Below the pieces are notes generated by a model that saw nothing but the letters and a program-made list of their open reading frames with translations, was not told the origin of the DNA and made no database searches. The translations under genes were made by a program, and so were the position numbers. A DNA stretch of 54,097 nucleotides from Dysgonamonadaceae bacterium (GTDB lineage: Bacteria; Bacteroidota; Bacteroidia; Bacteroidales; Azobacteroidaceae), in assembly GCA_031260045.1 (NCBI GenBank), contig JAIRKO010000003.1:1-54097 (forward strand), read 5' to 3'. Numbering within the stretch: position 1 is the stretch's first letter; every line of letters starts with the position of its first letter. Shown one piece after another: positions 36,506-47,398 of the stretch.

Positions 36506-36604
36506 CCCCCGCAAATCGCAGTGCATTTTTCAGGAGATCCCGTGTTAAGCGCGGAATAACGGGAATAGTAATCGGCGTAGCGAGGTTAAAACACCGCCTC
36601 CGCG

Positions 36605-38287
36605 CTAAAGCAACCCCCCAATCACCCTCTCCATCTCATCATTACCCGGATATCCGGTATACCGTTGCACTTGCGACCCGTTTTTGTCATAAATCATATA
36701 GGTGGGAACGCCTTCTATTTTGAATGATTTACCCCAATATTGCCACTGGCTGTCGCTCACGCGGTAATGTTCGCCATGAATATCGGGAATCATCCTGTTC
36801 CAGACGGCTAAAGGGGATGTTTCGCCGGTAAGATATACAAACACAATGTTTTTGCCTTGCCAATTTTCTTTCAACGGAGCCATTGATTTAAGCGCCTGTT
36901 GACAGGGAGCGCACCAGGTTGCCCAAAAATCGACCAACACGACTTTGCCCCTGTAACGTTTGAGGATTGCGTCGAAAACCTTATCTTGCGCAACTGCCGG
37001 AACCGGTTGAATTAACGATTTATTGCTTTCCGTCAACGATTTGATTTTATCATTTTCCGCCAGCAATGTTTCAGCATATGCGGGATTATCGACAAAAGCG
37101 GCTTTTATTTCCTCCTTATCGGCTTCGGTGTAGAACTTCGTCGCCTGAATTCGGTCGCTGTAAAGGGACGCCAAAATATGGTTGTAAAACAGGGCTGCAT
37201 CGGGCGGCACAATTTTCGCTCGTTCCCTGAACGCGGCAAACTGTTCTTTCACCGGCTTGCTTTTCATTGCTTCAGGCAGATACAAATGTTTCGATAAATA
37301 GACAATCAGAGGAAAAACAGACGCATAAAATACCTGCTCTTCGGGTTTCTTTGCAAAAAAATCGGTGAGGATGACTTCCGGATTTTCCGGATTGGAGGCG
37401 AGAAGGGGCGCTTTGTTTACGTCCGCTGTGGAGATGAAAAAGCCGTCGCCTTCGGTGAATACATAGGCAGAATCGCCGGGTTCCTTGTCCTTTCGCAGGC
37501 GGGAAGCGTGCCGCGTTTGTTTGACCAAATCGACATAGTATTTCACTTCCTGCCCCGGCGTCAGGAAAATGCGCCCAAAAGAGGAATTGTAAATGCCGGG
37601 ATAACCGACGGGCGCTTCGAGGCTGAACGAACCGTCGTCGGCAACCGTTGCCGTAACGGTTTGTATTTCACCCGAAAAATCGGCGTAATTCACATACGCC
37701 TCTTTGTGCATCACTTTGGAATATCCGAACAATTTCCCACTGAGTTTTGCCGGTTTCGCGCTGTACTTGAAATTCGGCAAAGGCTGCGTACATGTTTTTT
37801 GCGTTAGTTTCGCGACATCCGTTTTGGCTTCCTGCGTCAGGCGAATTCCCCAAATATTGAAACAGCCGTTGGATTCGCATTCAACAAAATCAATCTTCGT
37901 AACTTCGGGTCTGAGCGGCGGGAAGTAGAGTTTGAAAGCCGTTTCGCCCGCTTCGGGCATAAACATATCTTCGCCCAATTCTATCCCTTCGGCGCCGGCA
38001 ACGGTTAATTTTTCATCCGTTCCGCTTTCCCGAATAAAAGTTTCCGGTGAAATTCCTATCCATTCCTCCGGCTGATAAAACGCGCGGAGATGGAAAACCG
38101 TTGCAGAGTCCGTCATTTCTATTTTTTCGATTTCGAGCGTCGAAGTAGCCCAAACGTCAAAGACGGGCGTTTCAAGCATAGCCGGACGTTTTTCTTTGCA
38201 GGCAAATAAAAGCGGCATACACAGGGCAATTGCGGCGACGTTAAAAAAACTGCGGCGCGTTGCGCCGGGAATGGGATTTGTTTTCAT
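36605..38287 (-). CDS. TlpA/ResA-like thioredoxin-fold lipoprotein
   Basis: A 560-residue lipoprotein with lipobox LLFAC (Cys about 30), followed by a long N-terminal region of beta-rich type (about 40-390) and a C-terminal thioredoxin-like domain (about 420-560). The redox centre is DFWATWCAPCQQA, with the cis-proline context EGVPTYMIYDKNG. It probably acts in the periplasm or on the outer membrane as a thiol oxidoreductase. Large two-domain TlpA-like proteins of this kind are common in Bacteroidetes and their partners are mostly unknown. The basic TRRSFF segment near the start is Tat-like, but a plain lipoprotein signal is more likely. Confidence 0.85.
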   Translation of the reverse strand: MKTNPIPGATRRSFFNVAAIALCMPLLFACKEKRPAMLETPVFDVWATSTLEIEKIEMTDSATVFHLRAFYQPEEWIGISPETFIRESGTDEKLTVAGAEGIELGEDMFMPEAGETAFKLYFPPLRPEVTKIDFVECESNGCFNIWGIRLTQEAKTDVAKLTQKTCTQPLPNFKYSAKPAKLSGKLFGYSKVMHKEAYVNYADFSGEIQTVTATVADDGSFSLEAPVGYPGIYNSSFGRIFLTPGQEVKYYVDLVKQTRHASRLRKDKEPGDSAYVFTEGDGFFISTADVNKAPLLASNPENPEVILTDFFAKKPEEQVFYASVFPLIVYLSKHLYLPEAMKSKPVKEQFAAFRERAKIVPPDAALFYNHILASLYSDRIQATKFYTEADKEEIKAAFVDNPAYAETLLAENDKIKSLTESNKSLIQPVPAVAQDKVFDAILKRYRGKVVLVDFWATWCAPCQQALKSMAPLKENWQGKNIVFVYLTGETSPLAVWNRMIPDIHGEHYRVSDSQWQYWGKSFKIEGVPTYMIYDKNGSQVQRYTGYPGNDEMERVIGGLL

Positions 38288-38326
38288 GGCTTATAAAAAT
38301 TTAGCATTATGTGAATTATCATGCCG

Positions 38327-38334
38327 CAAAGTTA
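38327..38334 (-). promoter_or_regulatory. -7 promoter box for the TlpA-like gene
   Basis: The minus strand reads TAACTTTG, matching TAnnTTTG, 39 bases before the start. It directly follows the groEL terminator. Confidence 0.45.
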
Positions 38335-38345
38335 CAAAAAACTCC

Positions 38346-38393
38346 CAAAAAAAGAAGAGACTGTTTTTTCAAACAATCTCCTCTTTTTTACAT
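38346..38393 (-). terminator. Terminator of groESL
   Basis: On the minus strand AGAGGAGATTGTTT pairs with AAACAGTCTCTTCT around an AAAAA-type loop and is followed by a T-run. It lies about 30 bases behind the groEL stop codon. Confidence 0.75.
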
Positions 38394-38423
38394 AAATAAA
38401 AACATTGTGAACAATAAGACAAC

Positions 38424-40061
<1,638 letters not shown>

Positions 40062-40331
40062 TTAAATGATTGCTAAAACGTCTGATTGACGCATAATTAA
40101 AAACTTCTCTCCATCCAATTCGATTTCGGTTCCCGCGTATTTTCCGTAGAGAACCTTATCGCCACTTTTGAGGACCATTTGTTCGTCCTTAGTTCCGTTT
40201 CCGACTGAAATAATCTCCCCTTTCAGGGGTTTTTCTTTGGCGGAGTCGGGAATAATAATTCCCCCCGCCGTTTTTTCTTCCACTTCGGCTGGTCTTACCA
40301 GCACTCTGTCTGCTAATGGTTTAACACTCAT
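40062..40331 (-). CDS. groES: Co-chaperonin GroES
   Basis: The 89-residue cap of the GroEL chamber. It begins [16 protein letters not shown], contains the mobile-loop [13 protein letters not shown] and ends with a conserved [25 protein letters not shown] pattern split over two strands. Length is typical for Bacteroidetes, slightly shorter than E. coli. It is the first gene of the operon, transcribed from the promoter at 40399-40430. Confidence 0.98.
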   Translation of the reverse strand: MSVKPLADRVLVRPAEVEEKTAGGIIIPDSAKEKPLKGEIISVGNGTKDEQMVLKSGDKVLYGKYAGTEIELDGEKFLIMRQSDVLAII

Positions 40332-40398
40332 AATTATTAACTTTTTTAATTTGTAAATTATTAAACGATTAAAAATATTTTTTATTTTATTGTTATGC

Positions 40399-40430
40399 CA
40401 AATTTATGCCAAACACAAAAATATGACAAA
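40399..40430 (-). promoter_or_regulatory. groESL promoter
   Basis: On the minus strand TTTG (40427-40430), a 20-base spacer and TAAATTTG (40399-40406) make a full Bacteroidetes -33/-7 pair. A direct repeat TTATGCCAAA/TTTATGCCAAA (about 40394-40413) overlaps the -7 box and could be a regulator site. No CIRCE (TTAGCACTC) element is present. Confidence 0.65.
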
Positions 40431-40624
40431 TTGGCAAGAAAAGAAAAAGCGGGAGGGATTTTTTTAACACATTACGACATGATTAAGACACAAAGGCAGA
40501 TTTTAAATTGTTGCGAGGCTAAATGATTGCAGCCGTCTTTGCTTCGCGGTTCGCTGGCGACAACTACGATAATTTAAAATGCCCCCTAAATCACACAACA
40601 AAAGAGCAATAAAGAAAAATATAT

Positions 40625-40632
40625 TACCTTTG
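40625..40632 (+). promoter_or_regulatory. -7 promoter box for dgkA
   Basis: TACCTTTG is a perfect TAnnTTTG match, 18 bases before the GTG at 40651. It places the transcript start downstream of the longer possible start codons and so argues for the shorter protein. Confidence 0.55.
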
Positions 40633-40650
40633 CCGGAAAACAAAGAAAAA

Positions 40651-41022
40651 GTGAATCGGGAAAAATTTTCATGGAGAAAAAGGCTGATGAGTTTCAGGCA
40701 CGCTTTCAACGGATTAAAAATATTGGTTGAAGAAGAGCATAATGCACGGATTCACGTTTTTGTAACGGTATGCGTACTGATTGCGGGACGGCTTTTCGGC
40801 ATCTCCCGCAACGAATGGATTGCCCTGATTTTATGCGTCGGAATGGTGATCGCGTTGGAAATGATAAATTCCGCCGTTGAGCATATGGCGGATTTCGTTT
40901 CGCCGGAAAAACATCCGCGCATCAAGAAGATTAAGGATTTGGCGGCGGGAGCGGTGCTGGTGGGCGCTGTGGTTGCCGCAACGGTCGGGATAATCGTGTT
41001 TTTTCCTAAAATCGTGCGGTGA
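40651..41022 (+). CDS. dgkA: Diacylglycerol/undecaprenol kinase family protein
   Basis: A small inner-membrane lipid kinase of about 123 residues. After a short basic start (NREKFSWRKR) come the conserved EEEHNARIHVFV, the catalytic-site segment ALEMINSAVEHMADF (Glu and Asn typical of DgkA), and KDLAAGAVLVGAVVA, with three helices. GTG at 40651 is chosen because the promoter box lies just upstream; ATG at 40687 is the alternative. In organisms with this subfamily it may recycle undecaprenol or diacylglycerol; the substrate cannot be told. Confidence 0.85.
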   Translation: MNREKFSWRKRLMSFRHAFNGLKILVEEEHNARIHVFVTVCVLIAGRLFGISRNEWIALILCVGMVIALEMINSAVEHMADFVSPEKHPRIKKIKDLAAGAVLVGAVVAATVGIIVFFPKIVR

Positions 41023-41052
41023 TTAAGCCAGTCGAAATCAGCCCCATCGTGA

Positions 41053-41082
41053 TTGAATTATAAAATCAAAATACTACTTTTG
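41053..41082 (+). promoter_or_regulatory. argB promoter
   Basis: TTG (41053-41055), a 19-base spacer and TACTTTTG (41075-41082) make a complete -33/-7 pair. It ends 21 bases before the ATG at 41104. This fixes the start and rejects a longer frame that would begin at the -33 TTG. Confidence 0.7.
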
Positions 41083-41103
41083 TACCGAAAAAATTATATT
41101 AAC

Positions 41104-41874
41104 ATGAATTTTCAATTAACAATCGTAAAAGCAGGCGGGAAAATTATCGAAGAACCGGATTTGTTGAATGCCGTTTTAAAAGATTTTTCCAGAATAGCAG
41201 GTTATAAAATCTTGGTACACGGCGGCGGACGCATGGCTACCGAATTAGCCGGAAAATTAGGCGTAGAAAGTAAAATGGCTGATGGACGCCGGATTACCGA
41301 CCGGGAAACCCTGAAAATCGTAACAATGGTTTACGCCGGTTGGGTGAATAAAAATATCGTTGCCCGACTGCAAGCCGAAAGCGTAGACGCGGTGGGATTA
41401 ACCGGCGCGGATATGAACCTGATTACTTCCATGAAAAGACCTGTAAAGGACATTGATTACGGTTTTGTCGGCGACGTTAAATCCGTCAATTCCAAAGTAT
41501 TATCCGATATGCTTTCCAGTGGATTTGTGCCGGTTTTGGCGCCTCTAACCCACGACGGCAACGGCAATTTGCTGAATACCAACGCCGATTCCATTGCCGC
41601 CGAAACCGCCGCCGCGCTCGCATACGATTTCAATGTCCGCCTGATTTTTTGTTCCGACAAAAACGGCGTTTTAATGGATGAAAATGACGAAAAAAGCGTT
41701 ATCCCAACGCTTGACGGCGAACTTTATCAACAATACCGGGCGAAAGGAATTATCAAAGACGGAATGATTCCGAAATTAGACGGCGCTTTCCGCGCCGGCG
41801 CAGCCGGTGTGCGGGAAATAGTCATCACATCCGCTGCCGGATTGAGCGCCGGGGGCGGAACTTATATCCGATGA
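41104..41874 (+). CDS. argB: Acetylglutamate kinase family protein ArgB
   Basis: Phosphorylates N-acylglutamate in arginine biosynthesis. The 256-residue protein has the amino acid kinase fold: KAGGKIIE near the N-terminus, the LVHGGGR loop (about 38-44), LTGADMNLI, NTNADSIAAETAAAL and IKDGMIPKLDGAF near the end. In some Bacteroidales the pathway runs on succinylated rather than acetylated intermediates, so N-succinylglutamate may be the true substrate. The stop overlaps the next start (ATGA). Other arg genes are not adjacent. Confidence 0.93.
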   Translation: MNFQLTIVKAGGKIIEEPDLLNAVLKDFSRIAGYKILVHGGGRMATELAGKLGVESKMADGRRITDRETLKIVTMVYAGWVNKNIVARLQAESVDAVGLTGADMNLITSMKRPVKDIDYGFVGDVKSVNSKVLSDMLSSGFVPVLAPLTHDGNGNLLNTNADSIAAETAAALAYDFNVRLIFCSDKNGVLMDENDEKSVIPTLDGELYQQYRAKGIIKDGMIPKLDGAFRAGAAGVREIVITSAAGLSAGGGTYIR

Positions 41875-43100
41875 AACAAACGTTTGAAATGGCGGCGAAG
41901 ACCCTCTACGGTCTTGAAGAAATCCTTGCGGAAGAACTAACCGGACTGGGCGCCGACGGCATACAAATCGGGCGGCGGGTCGTAACGTTTGAAGGCGATA
42001 AAGAGCTGATGTACAAAGCGAATTTTTGTTGCCGCACGGCGCTCAGGATATTGAAACCCATTATCCGCTTCAGGGCGAACAATCCCGACGAAGTTTACGG
42101 GAAAATTAAGAAAATGAACTGGTCTGAACATCTGCCTGCCGGTAAAACCTTTGCCATTGACGCGGTCGTTTATTCTGAAACTTTTACCCATTCCAAGTTT
42201 GTGTCTTACCGCGTCAAAGACGCCATCGTCGATTATTTCACGGAAAAAAGCCTTCAACGCCCGTCAATACGGGTGAATAATCCCGATATACAGTTGCATT
42301 TGCATATTTCGCACAACGAATGTACGCTTTCTTTCGACAGTTCGGGCGAATCGTTGCACAAAAGGGGCTATCGCACCGAAGATGTTGAAGCGCCTTTGAA
42401 TGAAGTGCTGGCGGCGGGAATGATACTGAAAACCGGCTGGCGGGGCGGTAGTCATTTTGTCGACCCGATGTGTGGTTCGGGTACGTTGCCGATTGAAGCC
42501 GCTTTGATTGCTATGAACATTGCGCCCGGCATTTTCCGAAACAAGTATGCTTTTGAAAAATGGGAGGATTTCGACGCCGGATTATTTGAAAAAATCAGTA
42601 CCGACGACAGCCGCGAAAGGAAATTTAACTACAAATGTTTTGGTTCGGATATTTCCCGGCAAGCGATAGCCGCCGCAATGAAAAACGTGAAGAATGCAGG
42701 ACTTTCCCAATACATTGAATTCAAAGTTTTACCGTTTCAGGAAATGCGGGAAAATCCCGGCAAAGGCATCCTGATTACCAATCCTCCCTACGGCGAACGC
42801 TTGCGTCCCGCCGATTTGATGAACCTTTACGCGATGATTGGCGAACGCCTGAAACATGTTTTTTCCGGTTATGAAGCGTGGATTATTTCCTCCGGCAAGG
42901 AGTGTTTCGACAAAATAGGACTGAAACCCGCTTCCGTAATGAAGTTAATCAATGGCGCGCTGAATTGCGAATATCGGCAGTATATTTTGTTTTCCGGCAA
43001 ACGGAAAGACCGGATGGGCGCGACAACTTCAACGCAATCCATTGAAAATCAACTATCGCTTTCGCAACAAGGAAAAAATTTTAATCAACGCTCTCATTAA
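41871..43100 (+). CDS. THUMP-domain RNA methyltransferase, RlmL/Trm14 type
   Basis: A 409-residue class I methyltransferase. An N-terminal ferredoxin-like/THUMP part (about 1-165) is followed by the SAM-binding core with VDPMCGSGTLPIEAAL and the catalytic N6/N2 amino-methyltransferase motif TNPPYGERL. These are features of the N-terminal half of RlmL (23S rRNA m2G2445), which acts as a stand-alone protein in Bacteroidetes. It overlaps argB by four bases. Its 3' end overlaps the convergent glycosyltransferase gene by 48 bases. Confidence 0.9.
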   Translation: MKQTFEMAAKTLYGLEEILAEELTGLGADGIQIGRRVVTFEGDKELMYKANFCCRTALRILKPIIRFRANNPDEVYGKIKKMNWSEHLPAGKTFAIDAVVYSETFTHSKFVSYRVKDAIVDYFTEKSLQRPSIRVNNPDIQLHLHISHNECTLSFDSSGESLHKRGYRTEDVEAPLNEVLAAGMILKTGWRGGSHFVDPMCGSGTLPIEAALIAMNIAPGIFRNKYAFEKWEDFDAGLFEKISTDDSRERKFNYKCFGSDISRQAIAAAMKNVKNAGLSQYIEFKVLPFQEMRENPGKGILITNPPYGERLRPADLMNLYAMIGERLKHVFSGYEAWIISSGKECFDKIGLKPASVMKLINGALNCEYRQYILFSGKRKDRMGATTSTQSIENQLSLSQQGKNFNQRSH

Positions 43101-44126
43101 AAATATCTTGTTAAAATACTTTGCCAGAAATATTTTTAATTTAATATTGGTTGTTTTTCTTATCAGTTGAACAGGGATGGCGTAAATCGGGAACACTTTT
43201 TGTATTTTTTCCAGCGAAAGATTTAACATATTCAAAATATAAGCCTTTTTTTCTTCTAATGAAATCATCCGGCTTTTATACACACAGGTTGTAAAGTATA
43301 TTACGGAGGCTAAAATTCTTCTTATCATAGTCGGATAAAAAACCGCTTCGCTGAAATTCTGGGAGTAATTTATTTCCGCAATGATTATTTCTTCAAATGT
43401 TTTCGCCGCTCTTGGAGGCGTAATGGTGTTATATACCGTGCCGGTACCTCCCGTTTTGTAATAATAGTAAGTAATATTTGAGAGTAATCTACACGATTGC
43501 GCCTTTAAAATAACCTGATAGGTGAAAAATATATCTTCGGCAAGATGGTGGGGAATACAGGCTATATTGTTGTTTTTCAGAAAATCAAGGTTATATAATT
43601 TATTCCATGTAAAAACAGCCACTAAAGGGTATCTTCTTTTGAAATATTCTTTGGCTACCCCAAGATTTGCTTTTGGTATCAGCATGTCGGGATATACGGG
43701 ATATGTTTGAGATGTAAAATACTTATTGTATTGTCCGTCTATTACAGCATCTTTGTGCGATGCCGCCACGAAATCAACCGGCGTTTCCTGCATTTTTTCG
43801 TATAAAATACTTATGCAATCCGGTGTTATTTCATCGTCGCTGTCCATGAAAAAGATGTATTTCCCAGCGGCATGCGCTATTGCGGTATTTCTTGTTGCGC
43901 CGGTTCCGATATTTCTTTCATGTTCAATAATTTTCACGTCTTTTCCACGTGGGTGATGTGCAATAATATCGTTGACAATTACCATTGAATTGTCGGTTCC
44001 TCTATCGTCAACAACAATAAACTCAATGTTTTCGTACGTCTGGTTTAATGCCGATAATAAAGCGCATTCGATGTATTTTTCTACATTATATACCGGCATT
44101 GCAAGTGTTATTTTATAATTATACAT
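43053..44126 (-). CDS. Family 2 glycosyltransferase
   Basis: A cytoplasmic GT-A transferase of 357 residues starting at 44126 (MYNYKITLAMPVYNVEKYIE). The nucleotide-sugar site motifs VVDDRGTDNS and FMDSDDEITPD (the DxD) are intact, and the C-terminal part is basic with an amphipathic end. It likely adds one sugar to a surface glycan. The methyltransferase stop is one base before its start, so the two are coupled. AT-richer codon use than its neighbours hints at acquisition, as is common for surface-glycan genes. Confidence 0.88.
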   Translation of the reverse strand: MYNYKITLAMPVYNVEKYIECALLSALNQTYENIEFIVVDDRGTDNSMVIVNDIIAHHPRGKDVKIIEHERNIGTGATRNTAIAHAAGKYIFFMDSDDEITPDCISILYEKMQETPVDFVAASHKDAVIDGQYNKYFTSQTYPVYPDMLIPKANLGVAKEYFKRRYPLVAVFTWNKLYNLDFLKNNNIACIPHHLAEDIFFTYQVILKAQSCRLLSNITYYYYKTGGTGTVYNTITPPRAAKTFEEIIIAEINYSQNFSEAVFYPTMIRRILASVIYFTTCVYKSRMISLEEKKAYILNMLNLSLEKIQKVFPIYAIPVQLIRKTTNIKLKIFLAKYFNKIFLMRALIKIFSLLRKR

Positions 44127-44127
44127 A

Positions 44128-44835
44128 TTATTTCTGTCCAACAAACACGTAATTTAAAGTATATAATTCGTCTTTTTTCTTATCATCTAACCATGGGAAT
44201 ACGATATTACAGAAGAAGATAAAACATCCGCGAATTTTTTTGATAAAGAAATTTTTTCTTTGTCCGGTTAGAAAACAATGAATAATTAATTGCCCCAATG
44301 CGGCAAACTTTCCGCCATTAACTTTTTCTTCTTTTACGGTAAAACCCGCATTTTCCAATAATTGCTCGAATCCGTATTTGGTAAAACGATAGAAATCATA
44401 AGGCGCTTCGTGAATTCTCCATACAAAATTGCTGCTTACAATGAAATAGCCGCCTTTTTTTAGTAATCTGTATGCTTCTTCAAACACTTTGGAATGGTCA
44501 AATACATGCTCTATCACTTGCGTACATATAACCACATCGTATTTATCCGATTGTTCGGGAATATTGGTGGCTTCACAAATAATATCCGCTTTTTGTTCGG
44601 ACGATTGGACTACATCGCAACCTTGATAGTCGCCGGTTTTAGTCAAATTGCGTATGTACTTCTCAAAGGGTTTATTACCGCAACCGATGTCAAAAACATT
44701 GTCATGTTCCTTTATATAAGCGTCAAAAACGTGTTTTAAATCCTTAAAATAATAGTGATAAATAATGTACCCGCAATTCAAGCGTGTCGGCATTTCAAAT
44801 CCCGACAGTCGTTGAAGATTAATTTCTCGTTTCAT
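44128..44835 (-). CDS. Class I SAM-dependent methyltransferase
   Basis: A 235-residue Methyltransf_11-type enzyme. The SAM-binding loop is VFDIGCGNKPFEKYI (about 47-61). Motif II/III is seen in YDVVICTQVIEHVFD, and the YRLLKKGGYFIVSSNF strand follows. A hydrophobic basic segment near the end (KKIRGCFIFFCNIVFPWL) may touch the membrane. It precedes the glycosyltransferase in a two-gene operon, so a sugar or lipid-linked glycan is a plausible substrate. Confidence 0.85.
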   Translation of the reverse strand: MKREINLQRLSGFEMPTRLNCGYIIYHYYFKDLKHVFDAYIKEHDNVFDIGCGNKPFEKYIRNLTKTGDYQGCDVVQSSEQKADIICEATNIPEQSDKYDVVICTQVIEHVFDHSKVFEEAYRLLKKGGYFIVSSNFVWRIHEAPYDFYRFTKYGFEQLLENAGFTVKEEKVNGGKFAALGQLIIHCFLTGQRKNFFIKKIRGCFIFFCNIVFPWLDDKKKDELYTLNYVFVGQK

Positions 44836-44875
44836 ATCTTTACTTAATTTTGTAAATTTAAAGATTATACGGAGA

Positions 44876-44883
44876 CAAAGGTA
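44876..44883 (-). promoter_or_regulatory. -7 promoter box for the methyltransferase/glycosyltransferase pair
   Basis: The minus strand reads TACCTTTG, 40 bases upstream of the start. No -33 TTG is seen at the right distance. Confidence 0.45.
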
Positions 44884-44959
44884 GTGAAAATATTTAAATT
44901 ATGATTATGCCGAATTAGGCGGGGCGTTTCAAATTATCGTAATGACGTGTGCGAAAAAC

Positions 44960-47362
44960 CTAAAACTCCGCCACCAACTTAACATTAATCTGCCGCCCCG
45001 TCAGCTTGTCCGGCACGGCATACATAACGCCGCCGACATCGGAAAACCACGAATAGGAACTCACATTGCCGATGCCAAAAAGATTAAACACATCTATCCC
45101 CACCCAAATGTTTTTGAAATTGCCCCACACGGAATAATTCCTCACCCGGTCGTTCTCGTCCAGCAAACGGTAGGTCATCCCGACGTCGATGCGGCGATAG
45201 GGCGGTGTCCGGACGCTTTTCAAGTATTTGTACTGCCCGCCGGGAACGCTGAACGGAAGCCCCCCCGCCCAAATCGCACGCAAATTGAGTTGCACCCGTT
45301 TATCGGCTATGTAAGGCGCATAATCGGTGAAATAGAACGTAAAATTATACAGTTGGTCGGTCGGCATGGGTATTTTTTTCCCGTCAATATACTGTTTGGC
45401 TTCCATCAGCGAAAAGCCAAGCCACGAATCCGTTCCGGGTACGAACTGCCCGAACAGTTTCATGTCCACGCCGGCGGAATAACCGTGCGAAACGTTAGAT
45501 CCGAAATAATCTATCCGCACATTGTTCACGGTATAAGGCACCAAGCGATCCATTTTCTTGTAATACAGTTCGGTCGTAAACTTAAACGGACGGCGGTCGA
45601 AATTGAATTTATAATCGTTGCCGAGTACATAATGAATGGAACGCTGCGACCGGATTTGGCTGTTCAAAGAAATGACGTTGTTGCCCGCCTGCTCCTTGAC
45701 CGCGCGAAACTCCTTGTAAAACGGCGCCTGATAATAAACGCCGGAAGCCAACCGAAACACAAGGTTTTCGTTCCGGAACGGGATAAAACGCAGGGAAGCG
45801 CGCGGACTGAAAATAAATTCACGATTGAAATTCCAATACGAACCGCGCACGCCGGCGGTTACCGAAAACAGCCCCGCCCACGTGCGAAAACGGTAAGTAT
45901 CCTGTAAATAGCCGGAAAACCGGTTGGAGGAAACGTCGTTTTTTGAGAACAAATTGCTGTAAACCCGCAATGTTTCTTCGTCATACGGCAGGGAATACCC
46001 CATCGAATCGCGCAATTCCCATTCCCTGATACGGTCGCGGTTTTTCTCCCGTTGGTAGGCAAGCGACCAGCGAACGGTGTGTTGATTAAGCCCGAAACTT
46101 CCGCTCAAAGCGATGTTTATCACATCCGTTTCCAAGTGGTTTCGGGCATGATTCAGGAACGAACCCGTCCCGATAATTTCTTTCCCGTCCTCGTCCGATA
46201 CGTTGCTCATCCAGTATTCAGCGGCAATATCGTAGTTTTCCTGTTCCGTCGACCGGAACGCCGAGACCTGCAAAGCCGCGTCCGCATGTTCGGCGATGCC
46301 GTATTTCAGCGTAGCCGCGCCAAACAGCGTCCTGAACATATCTTTTTCGGCGCCGGCGTATGCCACTTCAAACTTGCGCGGCACGTCCATCGTCCCGAAA
46401 GAAGTTTCGCGGCTGGTCGGCACAAAATCGTAGGTGTTTTCGGAATAGTTACCCAAGAAACTCAGGTTGAATTTTGGCGTTAAGGCATAAGTGATGTGGG
46501 TTTGCAAATCAATCGCCGTCGGGTTGTAATCGCCCTTTTCATCAAGGGTGTTCAGGAGGGTGGTTCCGCGTTTGTAGCGCAGTCCGGTGATTTGGGTAAA
46601 CCGCCCGGAAGCATTGCCTACATACACGTTTCCGCCCAGCAAACTTCCGGTTACGCCGCCTTCCAAGCGTTCCGGCTGTTTGTAGGTTACGTCCAGCGCC
46701 GACGACATTTTATCGCCATACCGCGCATCAAAACCGCCGGAAGAAAACGCCACTTCAGCCACCAAATCGGGATTGATGAAACTCAAACCCTCCTGCTGCC
46801 CGCTACGAATCAGGATGGGGCGGTAGATTTCCGTACCGTTTACGTACACAATATTTTCATTATAATTTCCGCCGCGCACGGAATATTGCGTACTGAGTTC
46901 GTTGGACGAAGAAACGCCCATACCTGCCGTTACCACAAGTGATTCGACGCTTCCGCCAGTCGCGTCAACATTCAACCGGTTGCGGTCTGTGCGGATGCGT
47001 TCCATCATGCCCGACGGCTGCCGACGGGCGGTTACGGTTACCGCGCCCAGTTCAAAATCGGTTTTTTTCATCCTGACATTGACTGCCATATCGCCGCTCG
47101 CCGACGGAATAATCCGTTTCGTTTTGCCGTATCCCAGACAGGAAAAGACCAAAACGCAGGAATCCGTTGCCGGCGCATGGAGCGTATACCGCCCTTTTTC
47201 GTCGGTAAAAGTCCCGATGATTGATTTTTCCACGCTCACGCTAACCAGTTCCAAAGGAACGCCATCCGTATCGGTTACAACGCCCGAAATGCGCGCCTGT
47301 TGGGGGAAAACGGAAAGGGACAGCCATAATAGGGGGAGAAATAGTGCTAATCGTATGTTCAT
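44960..47362 (-). CDS. TonB-dependent outer-membrane receptor
   Basis: An 800-residue receptor with a signal peptide (to about 22, SVFPQ), a carboxypeptidase-D-like domain (ISGVVTDTDGVPLELVSVSV, about 25-100), and a plug with MSSALDVTYK and VRGGNYNENIVYVNG. A barrel follows, ending in the KLVAEF-type aromatic C-terminus. It is not of the SusC class: it is shorter, lacks the SusC signature and has no SusD partner. Such receptors commonly carry siderophores, vitamins or peptides. The substrate is unknown and no transport gene is adjacent. Confidence 0.92.
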   Translation of the reverse strand: MNIRLALFLPLLWLSLSVFPQQARISGVVTDTDGVPLELVSVSVEKSIIGTFTDEKGRYTLHAPATDSCVLVFSCLGYGKTKRIIPSASGDMAVNVRMKKTDFELGAVTVTARRQPSGMMERIRTDRNRLNVDATGGSVESLVVTAGMGVSSSNELSTQYSVRGGNYNENIVYVNGTEIYRPILIRSGQQEGLSFINPDLVAEVAFSSGGFDARYGDKMSSALDVTYKQPERLEGGVTGSLLGGNVYVGNASGRFTQITGLRYKRGTTLLNTLDEKGDYNPTAIDLQTHITYALTPKFNLSFLGNYSENTYDFVPTSRETSFGTMDVPRKFEVAYAGAEKDMFRTLFGAATLKYGIAEHADAALQVSAFRSTEQENYDIAAEYWMSNVSDEDGKEIIGTGSFLNHARNHLETDVINIALSGSFGLNQHTVRWSLAYQREKNRDRIREWELRDSMGYSLPYDEETLRVYSNLFSKNDVSSNRFSGYLQDTYRFRTWAGLFSVTAGVRGSYWNFNREFIFSPRASLRFIPFRNENLVFRLASGVYYQAPFYKEFRAVKEQAGNNVISLNSQIRSQRSIHYVLGNDYKFNFDRRPFKFTTELYYKKMDRLVPYTVNNVRIDYFGSNVSHGYSAGVDMKLFGQFVPGTDSWLGFSLMEAKQYIDGKKIPMPTDQLYNFTFYFTDYAPYIADKRVQLNLRAIWAGGLPFSVPGGQYKYLKSVRTPPYRRIDVGMTYRLLDENDRVRNYSVWGNFKNIWVGIDVFNLFGIGNVSSYSWFSDVGGVMYAVPDKLTGRQINVKLVAEF

Positions 47363-47398
47363 TATATGAATTAAAAATTAAGAACTAATAGTTAAGAA

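Noticed and set aside
40503-40709. A 68-codon minus-strand frame before dgkA
   Set aside because: It overlaps the dgkA promoter and start and has no family resemblance.
44942-45907. A 321-codon plus-strand frame
   Set aside because: It lies fully antisense to the well-supported TonB receptor and has a composition typical of a shadow frame (many His, Arg, Pro).
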